A stretch of DNA of 64,000 bases from Ferdinandcohnia salidurans (GTDB taxonomy: Bacteria; Bacillota; Bacilli; Bacillales; Bacillaceae_L): the NCBI RefSeq assembly GCF_042680725.1, contig NZ_JBHUEK010000015.1, positions 1-64,000 of the forward strand, given 5' to 3'. A program made the translations under genes and the position numbers. How positions within the stretch are numbered: position 1 is the first letter of the stretch; every line of letters begins with the position of its first letter. The notes beneath the pieces were generated by a model. That model was given only the letters and a program-made list of their open reading frames with translations, ran no database searches and was not told where the DNA came from. This document shows positions 7,241-15,651 of this stretch, piece after piece.

Positions 7241-8398
7241 ATGCAGAAAATGAAAAGCAAATCTACTATTCTTAGTTCTGAAGAAAAAGGTACATTAAAA
7301 TGGTTTTTAGGCCTTTTTTACTTAATAATGATTGTTTATGATTTGTTCTATTATATTATCTATCCGAAATTTGTCACGGGCACAAGTCCAGGACTTCCAA
7401 GTAAGTTTGGATATGTGGTTTATATTATTATGTTTCTACTTATTCCAGTAGCAATTTATTTAAGCAAAAAGGATAAGCTTTATCTAACTAAGTACGTAGT
7501 AGTAATAACCTATATGGTACTTTCAATATTAAATGATGTATCTTTCTATCTTAATAGTTCATATGAATATAAAAGTGGTAATCTTGCAGAAATGTTCATA
7601 GTTCTATTTTCTCCTATCTTTGTCAGTAAACGATTTTATTATGTGGTCACTATCGGTGAGTTTATACGCTATTTGATAATAGGAGGAATTCTCCGCACCA
7701 GTGATGCATTTTTTCCGTTAATATTAACAGCAGTATTCTCTGTAATAGCACTTATCTTTTTATTTAGATTTCAATCTTATGTACAGGCTGTTAAAACTTC
7801 ATATAATGAACAACTAGAAGGTATGGTTAAAGGTGTAATTGCGGCTCTTGAATTAAAGGACCCTTATACTAGAGGTCATAGTGAACGGGTAGCAAGTTAT
7901 GCATTATCTCTTGCAAAAGAAGTAAAAGAATTTACGAATGAAGAGTTAATGGCATTTAATTATGCATGCTTACTTCATGATATTGGAAAGGTTAATATTC
8001 CTGACCAGATATTGATGAAACCTTCTAAACTTACAAAAGAAGAGTTTGAGGTTATTAAGACACACCCAGTAGTTGGTGCGGAAGCTGTAAAAAATATTGA
8101 AGGTTTAAAGGGAAATATTTCTGTTATCCGTTCCCATCACGAACGTTGGGATGGTAAAGGATATCCCGATAATTTACAGGGTGAAAATATCCCGTACCTT
8201 GCAAGAATTGTTGCAATTGCCGATGCCTTTGATGCAATGACTTCCTCACGATCTTACCGAAGTGCTCTTCCTGCTGAGGAAGCCTACAAAAGAATTATTG
8301 AGGGACAAGGAACACAATTTGACCCTAATCTAGTTGAAACATTTAAAGAAGTTTTTCCAACTTGGGAAAAGATTTTACAAAATGATGATGTTAATTAA
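7241..8398 (+). CDS. Membrane HD-GYP domain protein, first gene of the peptide locus
   Basis: 385 residues from the ATG at 7241 (GGAGA site 8 bases upstream; an upstream in-frame start lacks one). The N-terminal ~190 residues hold about six membrane spans. The same region, including SGNLAEMFIVLFSPIFVSKRF and FIRYLI, recurs at the start of the histidine kinase at 9906. The C-terminal half is an HD-GYP phosphodiesterase domain with YTRGHSERVA, CLLHDIGKVNIPD, HPVVGAEAV, HHERWDGKGYP and AIADAFDAMTSSRSYR. Known HD-GYP enzymes hydrolyse cyclic di-GMP; that activity here is inferred. The stop lies 38 bases before the small peptide gene, so the two are probably co-transcribed. Confidence 0.85.
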   Translation: MQKMKSKSTILSSEEKGTLKWFLGLFYLIMIVYDLFYYIIYPKFVTGTSPGLPSKFGYVVYIIMFLLIPVAIYLSKKDKLYLTKYVVVITYMVLSILNDVSFYLNSSYEYKSGNLAEMFIVLFSPIFVSKRFYYVVTIGEFIRYLIIGGILRTSDAFFPLILTAVFSVIALIFLFRFQSYVQAVKTSYNEQLEGMVKGVIAALELKDPYTRGHSERVASYALSLAKEVKEFTNEELMAFNYACLLHDIGKVNIPDQILMKPSKLTKEEFEVIKTHPVVGAEAVKNIEGLKGNISVIRSHHERWDGKGYPDNLQGENIPYLARIVAIADAFDAMTSSRSYRSALPAEEAYKRIIEGQGTQFDPNLVETFKEVFPTWEKILQNDDVN

Positions 8399-8436
8399 GT
8401 CGATATAGAAATTACATTGAAAGGAGGATGAAAAAT

Positions 8437-8508
8437 ATGAAAATCAGAAAGCTTAAAAAAGTAAAGACAACTTGTTGGTGGTGCTTTTTTACACCTAGAA
8501 CTCCATAA
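8437..8508 (+). CDS. Short Cys/Trp peptide, candidate processed signal or RiPP precursor
   Basis: A 23-codon reading frame with a very strong AAAGGAGGATG site 7 bases before the ATG. The first 10 residues are strongly basic (MKIRKLKKVK). The remainder is TTCWWCFFTPRTP, with a CWWC core, two Phe and a Pro-rich end. It ends 9 bases before a classic terminator stem. Directly downstream is a membrane protease with a PqqD-like N-terminal domain, a combination known from ribosomally made, processed peptides such as the YydF/YydH system. No radical SAM or other modifying enzyme is adjacent. I do not recognise the peptide family. A disulfide within CWWC or processing after the basic leader are inferences. 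Confidence 0.65.
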   Translation: MKIRKLKKVKTTCWWCFFTPRTP

Positions 8509-8517
8509 TAAAGAGTA

Positions 8518-8549
8518 GGATGCTTGCTTTTAATGCGCATCCTTTTTTA
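8518..8549 (+). terminator. Terminator directly after the peptide gene
   Basis: Stem GGATGC / GCATCC with a 13-base loop and a TTTTTT tail. It separates the HD-GYP/peptide transcript from the protease gene, allowing the short peptide message to accumulate independently. Confidence 0.75.
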
Positions 8550-8593
8550 TTTGCTTAATATCAACACAAATGTGTTTGTTTGTCGAATAATGT

Positions 8594-8599
8594 TATAAT
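8594..8599 (+). promoter_or_regulatory. Candidate -10 box for the protease gene
   Basis: A perfect TATAAT preceded by TG one base upstream (extended -10 like) and lying about 35 bases before the start. The -35 region is only weakly recognisable. Confidence 0.4.
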
Positions 8600-8632
8600 C
8601 TGCATATAAGAAAAAACATTAGGGTGAATGTA

Positions 8633-9811
8633 TTGAGACTAACAAAAGAAGCACTACTAACATTACATGATATTGAAATTCGAAAGGACACTAAAAACTA
8701 TATTGTGGAAGATCTTTCAACCCACGACTTTTACGAAATGCCATTAGTTTGTATTGATGCATTAGGTTTTATACAAAAAGGGTTGAGGTTAGGTGAAATT
8801 GAAGAAAAGTTGATAAAAGCCTTTCCAGACGAAGACATTAATATGATTGGCTTTGGTGAGCAGCTCCTTGAACTAAATCTAGTGCAATCAGTCAATGGTT
8901 CGGAGATAATAAAAAAAAAGGAACAGAATGGCAAGTTAGGGCTTGGTTGGATACCACAAAAGCTAGGAAAAGTATTCTTTAATAAATATCTTAACTATCT
9001 ATATCTGGTATTTTTTATTGCCAATATTGGCATCTTTATCGTTCATCCTTCTTTATTTCCTCATTACAAGGACTTATTTGTATTTGATATCTTATCCTTA
9101 AACATATTATTGTTAGGCTCTCTTTCCTTTTTTCTTGTTTTGATACATGAATTTGGACATATATTAGCAATTAGGTCATTTGGCCTTCCAACAAGATTGG
9201 ATATTGGACATCGATTATATTTTGTAGTATTTGAAACGGATCTTTCGATGGCATGGAAACTCCCTGCAAAGCATAGAAATATCCTTTATTTAGCAGGGGT
9301 TTGTTTAGATAATGTTGTTCTTTTTCTAGCCTTAATCATTCAATTATATACACCAAATCAATCGAATATAGTTTCTGGTATAATTGGACTTATTGTATTT
9401 GATGTGCTAATAAGAATTGTTTTCCAGGCTTGTATTTATATGAAAACTGATTTTTATTATCTATTTGAGAATATTACAGGCGTATATAACCTTATGGAAA
9501 GTAGTACTAAATATATTAAAAATATCCTTTTGCGATTAAATACTAACAATAATGAACTTTTCAGTGGCGAGGAAAAGATTGTTAAAACGTACAGTTTATT
9601 TTTTATAATTGGAGTAGGGGTCACTTTAGGATTATTTTTCGTCTATTATTTGCCCCAATTAGTATATATGTTTATTAATATATTACCTGGTTTCCGTAGT
9701 CCTATTACGGACTCGAAATTTTGGGATGCAATATTGTTTAGCATACAGATGGCAGTACTTATAGGGTTATTAATTTACTCGTTTTTTAAGTCTTATATAA
9801 GAAGAATGTAG
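8633..9811 (+). CDS. PqqD-like / M50 membrane zinc metalloprotease for peptide maturation
   Basis: About 392 residues. The first ~95 residues form a soluble domain with the look of PqqD/RiPP-recognition domains that precede M50 peptidases in peptide clusters. The membrane part contains the zinc-protease motif HEFGH (LVLIHEFGHILAIRSFG, about residue 180), then about six further spans. A GAGVCLDN-like AGVCLDN segment (about 230) is the probable third zinc ligand region (LDN/LDG type). TTG at 8633 is preferred because AGGGTG sits 6 bases upstream; the GTG at 8624 lies inside that site. Expected role, from YydH-like proteins: cleavage or export of the 23-residue peptide encoded just upstream. The substrate pairing is inferred from position. 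Confidence 0.8.
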   Translation: MRLTKEALLTLHDIEIRKDTKNYIVEDLSTHDFYEMPLVCIDALGFIQKGLRLGEIEEKLIKAFPDEDINMIGFGEQLLELNLVQSVNGSEIIKKKEQNGKLGLGWIPQKLGKVFFNKYLNYLYLVFFIANIGIFIVHPSLFPHYKDLFVFDILSLNILLLGSLSFFLVLIHEFGHILAIRSFGLPTRLDIGHRLYFVVFETDLSMAWKLPAKHRNILYLAGVCLDNVVLFLALIIQLYTPNQSNIVSGIIGLIVFDVLIRIVFQACIYMKTDFYYLFENITGVYNLMESSTKYIKNILLRLNTNNNELFSGEEKIVKTYSLFFIIGVGVTLGLFFVYYLPQLVYMFINILPGFRSPITDSKFWDAILFSIQMAVLIGLLIYSFFKSYIRRM

Positions 9812-9905
9812 AAAATTGATAAAAATTGTTAGTTGTATAGGACTTTTAGTATATAATGTATTGTATTAATCGCAAGGAAGATCATTTAATTAAAGAGGGC
9901 TAATA

Positions 9906-11138
9906 ATGGGAAAGAAAAATTCATCTACGTTATTACCGCATGAAGAAAAGCGTGCTTTAAAAATATATTTAATATCATTTTATTTAACTTTAATCGGTTT
10001 TGATATATTTTACTACTTATTATTTGATAAAAGAGGTAGTGAAATTACACCCGGATTTAGTATTGGAATTGGTTTAATAAATTACCTGCTTTATTTGGCT
10101 TTATTAATTTATTCAATCTACTTGTTTAAAAAAGGAAAGCAAACAATCATTAAATATATTTATGTGTTGTTTTATTTTTCTCTAGCAATGATTTATGATT
10201 GTATTATTTTTATAAATGACCCTTCGTCTTATTCAAGTGGAAATGCAGCAGAATTAATTCTTGTTTTATTTTCACCGCTATTTATAAATAAACGTTTCTT
10301 TTGGACTACATCAATTGCTGCTTTTTTAAGATATTTAATCGTTGTAATAGTCATTCAATCACCGGTGGCTTTTATTCCAATTGTATTAGTTATGATCTTC
10401 TCAACCATTGGTTACATCCTCCTAACCCGTTTCTACTCGTATATCGAAGCACTGTCGGAAACGCATGAGGAGCTCCGCAAGAAGGAGAAGCTTGCGTTTG
10501 TGGGGCAGATGGCGACGACGGTTGGTCATGAAATTCGTAATCCGTTGGCGTCCTTAAAAGGGTTTACCCAACTTCAGCGGGAAAAACATAAAGAGGATGA
10601 AGTGCAATATATGATCATGGAGCAGGAAATTGATCGAATTAATTCAATCCTTAATGATTTACTGGTTATCGGCAAACCAAGGCAAATTAATGTGACGAAA
10701 TGTAATCTAAAGGAACTTCTTGAATATGTCCTTTCGATCATTGAGCAATCTGAGAACGCGAGGAATGTTGCAATTGCTCTGAAAATGGATGAGGCTGTTC
10801 CGGATATCGAATGTGATGAGAAACAAATGAAACAGGTTTTCTTAAATCTCATTAAAAATGGTTATGAGTCCATGCCAGAGGGTGGTAAGCTAACGATTAC
10901 AGGCAGCCAAACCGCAAATAACATGGTATCTCTTATCATTAGTGATGAGGGCTGTGGAATTCCTGAGGATGTACAGGAAAAGCTGTTCGAACCATTTTTC
11001 ACTACAAAGGATTATGGAACGGGTCTAGGCTTAATGGTGTCTAAAAAAATCATCGAGGACCATCAGGGGAAAATTAGCATCAATAGTAAACCTGCAAAAG
11101 GAACAAAGGTAGAGATTATCTTACCGATTACGCAATAA
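9906..11138 (+). CDS. Membrane sensor histidine kinase paired with the peptide locus
   Basis: 410 residues. Residues about 10-180 are a six-span membrane domain clearly homologous to the N-terminus of the HD-GYP protein at 7241 (SGNAAELILVLFSPLFINKRF, FLRYLI). A short coiled linker leads to a HisKA domain (VGHEIRNPLASLKGFTQL, His about residue 201) and an ATPase domain (NLIKNGYESM, DEGCGIP, TTKDYGTGLGLMVSKKI). The kinase half has visibly higher GC and different codon use from about 10,410 on, pointing to a domain fusion. No response regulator is adjacent; the kinase part resembles sporulation-type phosphorelay kinases. It may read the same ligand as the HD-GYP protein. Confidence 0.87.
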   Translation: MGKKNSSTLLPHEEKRALKIYLISFYLTLIGFDIFYYLLFDKRGSEITPGFSIGIGLINYLLYLALLIYSIYLFKKGKQTIIKYIYVLFYFSLAMIYDCIIFINDPSSYSSGNAAELILVLFSPLFINKRFFWTTSIAAFLRYLIVVIVIQSPVAFIPIVLVMIFSTIGYILLTRFYSYIEALSETHEELRKKEKLAFVGQMATTVGHEIRNPLASLKGFTQLQREKHKEDEVQYMIMEQEIDRINSILNDLLVIGKPRQINVTKCNLKELLEYVLSIIEQSENARNVAIALKMDEAVPDIECDEKQMKQVFLNLIKNGYESMPEGGKLTITGSQTANNMVSLIISDEGCGIPEDVQEKLFEPFFTTKDYGTGLGLMVSKKIIEDHQGKISINSKPAKGTKVEIILPITQ

Positions 11139-11140
11139 AA

Positions 11141-11170
11141 AAGTCGACTCTGGGAGTCGGCTTTTGTTTT
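11141..11170. terminator. Terminator after the histidine kinase gene
   Basis: GTCGACTC / GAGTCGGC stem with a 3-base loop and a TTTTGTTTT tail; A-run upstream. Confidence 0.75.
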
Positions 11171-11193
11171 CAATGTATACATTTTCTCAAAGA

Positions 11194-12522
11194 TTAAGAT
11201 AATTTAGCTAAGAAATCAATATGATAAACTTTCTTGGGCCTACCACGTAATTTTTTTTGCTTTTTATAAGAAACTTCTGCTACTCCCTTTTCCTCAAGCT
11301 TTTGCAAGATACGGTTTGCTGCTCTTTGAGATATTCCGAAATGAATGGCAAGATCATCTGAAACAATTTCATTTGTTTGAAGCTTTTCCAAAACGGCCAT
11401 TATTTTTTGTATATTTAATGCAGACATGCCTATTTGGCTGCTAAATTTCTCAATTTGGATGTTCAGTTGATTAGGAATCTGTAAACATGTCTCATCACCA
11501 AGAGGTCCGATTAATTGTTCATCTTCGGTCATTATATAGGACGTTCCTCGATCGATTCTTCTTTCTTTGTTTGCATGTTCAGCATTGAGACGAGCCTCTT
11601 GCAACGAATTGCCAATTCCCCAACCAATATCTATTTCATAAGGTAATGCTTGCTTAAGATAGGACAGTAGCGAACATTGTGTAAACTCATTTGTAATGTC
11701 TCTCAATGCCTTATAGTTTGTAATGACCTCAAAATTAAGGAAGTTTCTCTGGATAATAAAGCCGTGTTGATTTTTACTATTGTAATCTAACAGTGCTTGA
11801 TTCAACAGTAACATTTTTCGTTCCAGGTCATGATTCATGTCAGGGCTTATTGTTATTTGTGATATGGCAATATTACCGATAGCTACTTGATTTTCAGTTA
11901 AACGCATCATTTTAATTTGATTAATAAAATCACTCACTTTTTTAACCATTGATTCTAAGGAAGGATAAACAATAACATGTTTGATGCCGTTTTCAGTTAA
12001 TTTTTTTGATATACTACTAACCCTCGTAAAAGAAAGATCGATTTTGCCAGCTTCAAATAAGCTTATATGCTGTTGAAACACGTCGTCATATACTGTCTCT
12101 GTGTCAAATGACTCAATATCCTCGTTATGAAAATAGGGAAATTCTTCTTCTTCTAACCATTCCTTTAATCCTAGAAAATTATTTTGCTCAAAAATAAAAT
12201 CAATTAATGTTCTTGAAATATCAAAATTCTTTTCTTTTAAAATTGTTTTGCATAATGTTTTATAAAAATCACTTTCATTTAAATCAAAATAAATGGTAGG
12301 TTTTTCAAAGTACGTTAATTCCTTTTTCATATAAAAATAGGGTACCTGACCACTAAAGATGATGCCGTCCATAAATAGGGCGTTTTTTTCATACATTTCT
12401 TTAATTTCATTAAAGTTTTCGTATGGAAGAAATGTAAACTTACATTGATTTTCAAAAAAGTTCTCTAACTCTCGAATCCATGTTAATGAATTTTTTGCTG
12501 TGATGATTCCTATTTGAAACAT
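11194..12522 (-). CDS. HTH regulator with a GGDEF-like middle domain, divergent from abgT
   Basis: 442 residues. The first ~95 residues look like a receptor or receiver-like alpha/beta domain (FQIGIITAKNSLTWIRELENFF). Near residues 295-325 is DIGWGIGNSLQEARLNAEHANKE, resembling degenerate GGDEF or GTP-cyclohydrolase-III-type domains that have lost the catalytic motif. The C-terminus (about 375-440) is a winged helix (DDLAIHFGISQRAANRILQKLEEKG) followed by a basic GRPKK stretch. It is transcribed away from abgT-abgA-abgB, so it probably controls that operon, replacing the LysR-type AbgR of E. coli. The ligand is unknown. The family is not one I can name. Confidence 0.6.
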   Translation of the reverse strand: MFQIGIITAKNSLTWIRELENFFENQCKFTFLPYENFNEIKEMYEKNALFMDGIIFSGQVPYFYMKKELTYFEKPTIYFDLNESDFYKTLCKTILKEKNFDISRTLIDFIFEQNNFLGLKEWLEEEEFPYFHNEDIESFDTETVYDDVFQQHISLFEAGKIDLSFTRVSSISKKLTENGIKHVIVYPSLESMVKKVSDFINQIKMMRLTENQVAIGNIAISQITISPDMNHDLERKMLLLNQALLDYNSKNQHGFIIQRNFLNFEVITNYKALRDITNEFTQCSLLSYLKQALPYEIDIGWGIGNSLQEARLNAEHANKERRIDRGTSYIMTEDEQLIGPLGDETCLQIPNQLNIQIEKFSSQIGMSALNIQKIMAVLEKLQTNEIVSDDLAIHFGISQRAANRILQKLEEKGVAEVSYKKQKKLRGRPKKVYHIDFLAKLS

Positions 12523-12614
12523 CTGTTAACTCCTTGTTTTTTCCTTTTATTATACTATAGCAAAAATAGACATTATAGAAAATAGTCAGAATCTTACATT
12601 GTAATTCTTTATTT

Positions 12615-12632
12615 TTTCTATTATGATAGAAA
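12615..12632. promoter_or_regulatory. Candidate operator between the regulator and abgT
   Basis: TTTCTA-N6-TAGAAA inverted repeat in the divergent intergenic region; a related ATAGAAAATAG sequence lies about 40 bp away. Candidate binding site for the adjacent regulator, from position and symmetry only. Confidence 0.35.
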
Positions 12633-12692
12633 CTATATTAGGAAGTGGACAAAAGGTGTCCGAAAATAAACCAAAATAAAAGAGGTGATGTG

Positions 12693-14234
12693 ATGGCTCA
12701 ACCAACAGTTGAAACTCAGAACAATCAAAATCAAAAAGGATATATGCGAATATTAAACTTTATTGAAGTGTTAGGTAACAAACTACCACATCCATTTATG
12801 TTATTCGTATATTTAGCAGGATTTATGATTCTGTTATCTTGGGTCGTTAGTCTATTTGATGTGACTGTTGTCCATCCAGGATCTGGTGAAGAACTAGAAA
12901 TTAAAAGCTTAGTTTCTGGTGAAGGACTACAGTTTATGTTAACCACAATGTTGGATAACTTTACTGGCTTTAAGCCGTTAGGTCTTGTTTTAACAATGAT
13001 GCTAGGGATTGGACTAGCTCAGAAGGTTGGATTGCTTGAGAGTGCAATTAAACAATCAATCATGAAAGCGCATAAGTCAATTATTACCTATGCTGTGTTT
13101 TTTGTAGCGATTATGGGTAATATTGCATCTGATGCAGCATTTGTTATTATTCCACCTCTTGCAGCTGTTATTTTCCATACGATGGGTAGACATCCGATTG
13201 CTGGTTTAGCTGCTGGATTTGCGGGTGCTGGAATTGGGTTTACGGCAAACATCCTGATTGCTGGTACAGATGCGCTTCTATCTGGAATTTCAACAGAGGT
13301 TGCAAAAACAATTGATCCAAATGTAGTGGTTACACCTGTCGATAACTGGTTTTTTATGAGTGCTTCTGTATTTGTTCTTACCGTAGTTGGGGTATTTGTC
13401 AACGATAAAATAGTTGAACCAAGGCTTGGGAAATATGAAGGTGGCTCGGTTAGCGAAGCATCGAAGGAAGTAGATCCACTTGAAAAGAAGGCACTTAGAA
13501 ATACATTAATTGCTGCACTTATTTATATTGGGGCTATTGTAACATTAATCTATATTCCTAATTCCCCGTTAACAAATGAAGATGGTGGTTTAATTCCGTC
13601 GCCATTCTTAAGTGGGATTATTCCGATTATTTTCCTTTTCTTTGTAGTCGTCGGTATTACTTTTGGTGTGACAATGAAAAAAATCAAAACCACATCGGAT
13701 GTACCAAAGTATATGACTGAGGCCATTACCGAAATGGCTCCTTATATCGTACTCGTATTTGCGATTGGACAATTTATTGCGTATTTTAACTGGAGTAATC
13801 TCGCAACATGGATTGCTGTTAATAGTGCAGCATTCTTAAGTGATGCAAATATTTCGGGCTTAGCTGTCATCATTGGCTTTGTTATCTTAACCGCATTACT
13901 TAGTCTATTTGTAACGAGTGGTTCAGCATTATGGGCACTCGAAGCGCCTATTTTTGTTCCAATGATGATGCTAATGAACTATCATCCAGCATTTGTTCAG
14001 GTTGCTTATCGTATTGGTGAATCATCTACTAATATGCTAACACCACTTAACCCATATATTGCGATTATCCTCGCTTTTATGAATGAATATGATAAAAAAG
14101 CTGGAATTGGTACATTGATGGCACTGATGATTCCTTACTCAATTGCATTTTTAGCAATCTGGATTGTCATGCTACTCGTATTTGGCCTATTTGGTATTCC
14201 AATTGGACCAGGAATTCAAATGTACATGAATTAA
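12693..14234 (+). CDS. abgT: AbgT family p-aminobenzoyl-glutamate transporter
   Basis: 513 residues with at least ten membrane spans. It follows the AbgT pattern: NFIEVLGNKLPHPFMLFVYL at the start, GIGLAQKVGLLE, AAFVIIPPLAAVIFHTMGRHPIAGLAAGFAGAGIGFTANI and a late RIGESSTNMLTPLNPYIAIILAFM. Known members import p-aminobenzoyl-glutamate, a folate breakdown product, or export sulfonamides. The ATG at 12693 has AGAGGTGAT just upstream. The two hydrolase subunits follow in the same orientation, supporting the import role. Confidence 0.92.
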   Translation: MAQPTVETQNNQNQKGYMRILNFIEVLGNKLPHPFMLFVYLAGFMILLSWVVSLFDVTVVHPGSGEELEIKSLVSGEGLQFMLTTMLDNFTGFKPLGLVLTMMLGIGLAQKVGLLESAIKQSIMKAHKSIITYAVFFVAIMGNIASDAAFVIIPPLAAVIFHTMGRHPIAGLAAGFAGAGIGFTANILIAGTDALLSGISTEVAKTIDPNVVVTPVDNWFFMSASVFVLTVVGVFVNDKIVEPRLGKYEGGSVSEASKEVDPLEKKALRNTLIAALIYIGAIVTLIYIPNSPLTNEDGGLIPSPFLSGIIPIIFLFFVVVGITFGVTMKKIKTTSDVPKYMTEAITEMAPYIVLVFAIGQFIAYFNWSNLATWIAVNSAAFLSDANISGLAVIIGFVILTALLSLFVTSGSALWALEAPIFVPMMMLMNYHPAFVQVAYRIGESSTNMLTPLNPYIAIILAFMNEYDKKAGIGTLMALMIPYSIAFLAIWIVMLLVFGLFGIPIGPGIQMYMN

Positions 14235-14330
14235 TTTGTTTTTATAAAAGCTTGTAGATTACTTGTTTTAGGAGGAGGGATTAAAGCCCTTCTCCTATAA
14301 ACATTTCAACGTCTAAAAGGGGTGACCAAG

Positions 14331-15644
14331 ATGTCAAGAAACTATGCACAAATGGTAGAAGAGATTTATCCAACAATGGTTGAATGGAGACGAGATTTTC
14401 ATAAATTTGCTGAATCTGGCTGGGTCGAATTTCGAACTGCTTCGATTGTTGCTTCAAAACTATCAGAATGGGGTTATGAGGTTAAGGTTGGGAAAGAAGT
14501 AGTCGACCATAACTCTCGAATGGGTGTACCACCGCAATCAGTACTTGAAATGCATGAAAAAAGAGCGTTAGAGCAAGGAGCAAAAGAAGAGTGGCTCCCA
14601 TATTTATCAGGTGGATATACAGGAGTAGTGGGTGTATTAGACACAGGAAAACCAGGACCAACTGTAGGACTACGATTTGATATGGACGCACTAGATATTC
14701 AGGAATCGAATGCAGAAGATCATTTTCCTGTTAGCCAAGCATTCCAGTCTGTTAATTCTGGGATGATGCATTCTTGTGGTCATGATGCGCATACTTCAAT
14801 TGGTCTAGGACTTGCCAAGCTTTTAACAGGAATGAAAGAAGAACTAACTGGAAAAATTAAACTCATTTTTCAACCAGCTGAAGAAGGTGTACGTGGTGCG
14901 AAATCCATGGTAGAAGCAGGAGTCGTCGATGATGTTGATCTATTTATTGCAGCTCATGTTGGTACAGGAGTTCCATTAGGTGAGGTTATTTGTGGTTCTA
15001 ATGGATTTTTATCAACGACGAAATTAAATGTTGAGTTTTCTGGAAAAGCTGCACATGCTGGGGCAAAACCAGAAGAAGGAAAAAATGCTCTACTTGCTGC
15101 TGCTTCTGCGGTTCTTGGCTTACAAAGTATTCCTCGTCATAGTGGTGGAGCATCGAGAGTAAATGTCGGGGTACTTCAAGCTGGAAGTGGTAGAAATATT
15201 ATCCCTCAACATGCTCACTTAAAGGTTGAAACTCGTGGGATCAATACAGAAGTAAATGAATTTATGTTAGAAAGCGCAAAAAATGTATTGAATGGCGCTG
15301 CTTCTATGTATGGAGTGGATGTTGAATATGACATCGTTGGGGAAGCCCGTACTAGTGATTCAAGTGAAGAATTAATCGAATTTATGCATGACAGCATCGG
15401 GAATGTGACAGGCGTACATTCAATCGTAAAATCGTCTTCTTTTGCTGCAGGTTCAGAAGATGCAACCTACATGATGGCTAGAGTGAAAGAAAACGGGGGA
15501 CTTGCAACCTATAGCATACTAGGAACTACTTTAGCTGCTGGCCATCATAATGAAAAGTTCGATATCGATGAAACAGTCATGAAAATTGGAGTAGAATCAT
15601 TTCTACACATCTTAACATCAGTTAAAAATCGACAATGGGGGTAA
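14331..15644 (+). CDS. abgA: M20 family amidohydrolase, p-aminobenzoyl-glutamate hydrolase subunit A
   Basis: 437 residues, the expected length for AbgA (E. coli about 436). The N-terminus reads WRRDFHKFAESGWVEFRTASIVA. Metal-site segments are MMHSCGHDAHTSIGLG and FQPAEEGVRGAKSMVEAGV. A dimerisation-domain segment follows (GKAAHAGAKPEEGKNALLAAASAV), and the late GHHNEKFDIDE is typical of M20 amidohydrolases. With AbgB it should split p-aminobenzoyl-glutamate into p-aminobenzoate and glutamate. GGGGTGA precedes the ATG at 14331. It lies between abgT and abgB with only 7 bases to the latter. Confidence 0.9.
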   Translation: MSRNYAQMVEEIYPTMVEWRRDFHKFAESGWVEFRTASIVASKLSEWGYEVKVGKEVVDHNSRMGVPPQSVLEMHEKRALEQGAKEEWLPYLSGGYTGVVGVLDTGKPGPTVGLRFDMDALDIQESNAEDHFPVSQAFQSVNSGMMHSCGHDAHTSIGLGLAKLLTGMKEELTGKIKLIFQPAEEGVRGAKSMVEAGVVDDVDLFIAAHVGTGVPLGEVICGSNGFLSTTKLNVEFSGKAAHAGAKPEEGKNALLAAASAVLGLQSIPRHSGGASRVNVGVLQAGSGRNIIPQHAHLKVETRGINTEVNEFMLESAKNVLNGAASMYGVDVEYDIVGEARTSDSSEELIEFMHDSIGNVTGVHSIVKSSSFAAGSEDATYMMARVKENGGLATYSILGTTLAAGHHNEKFDIDETVMKIGVESFLHILTSVKNRQWG

Positions 15645-15651
15645 GTGAAAA

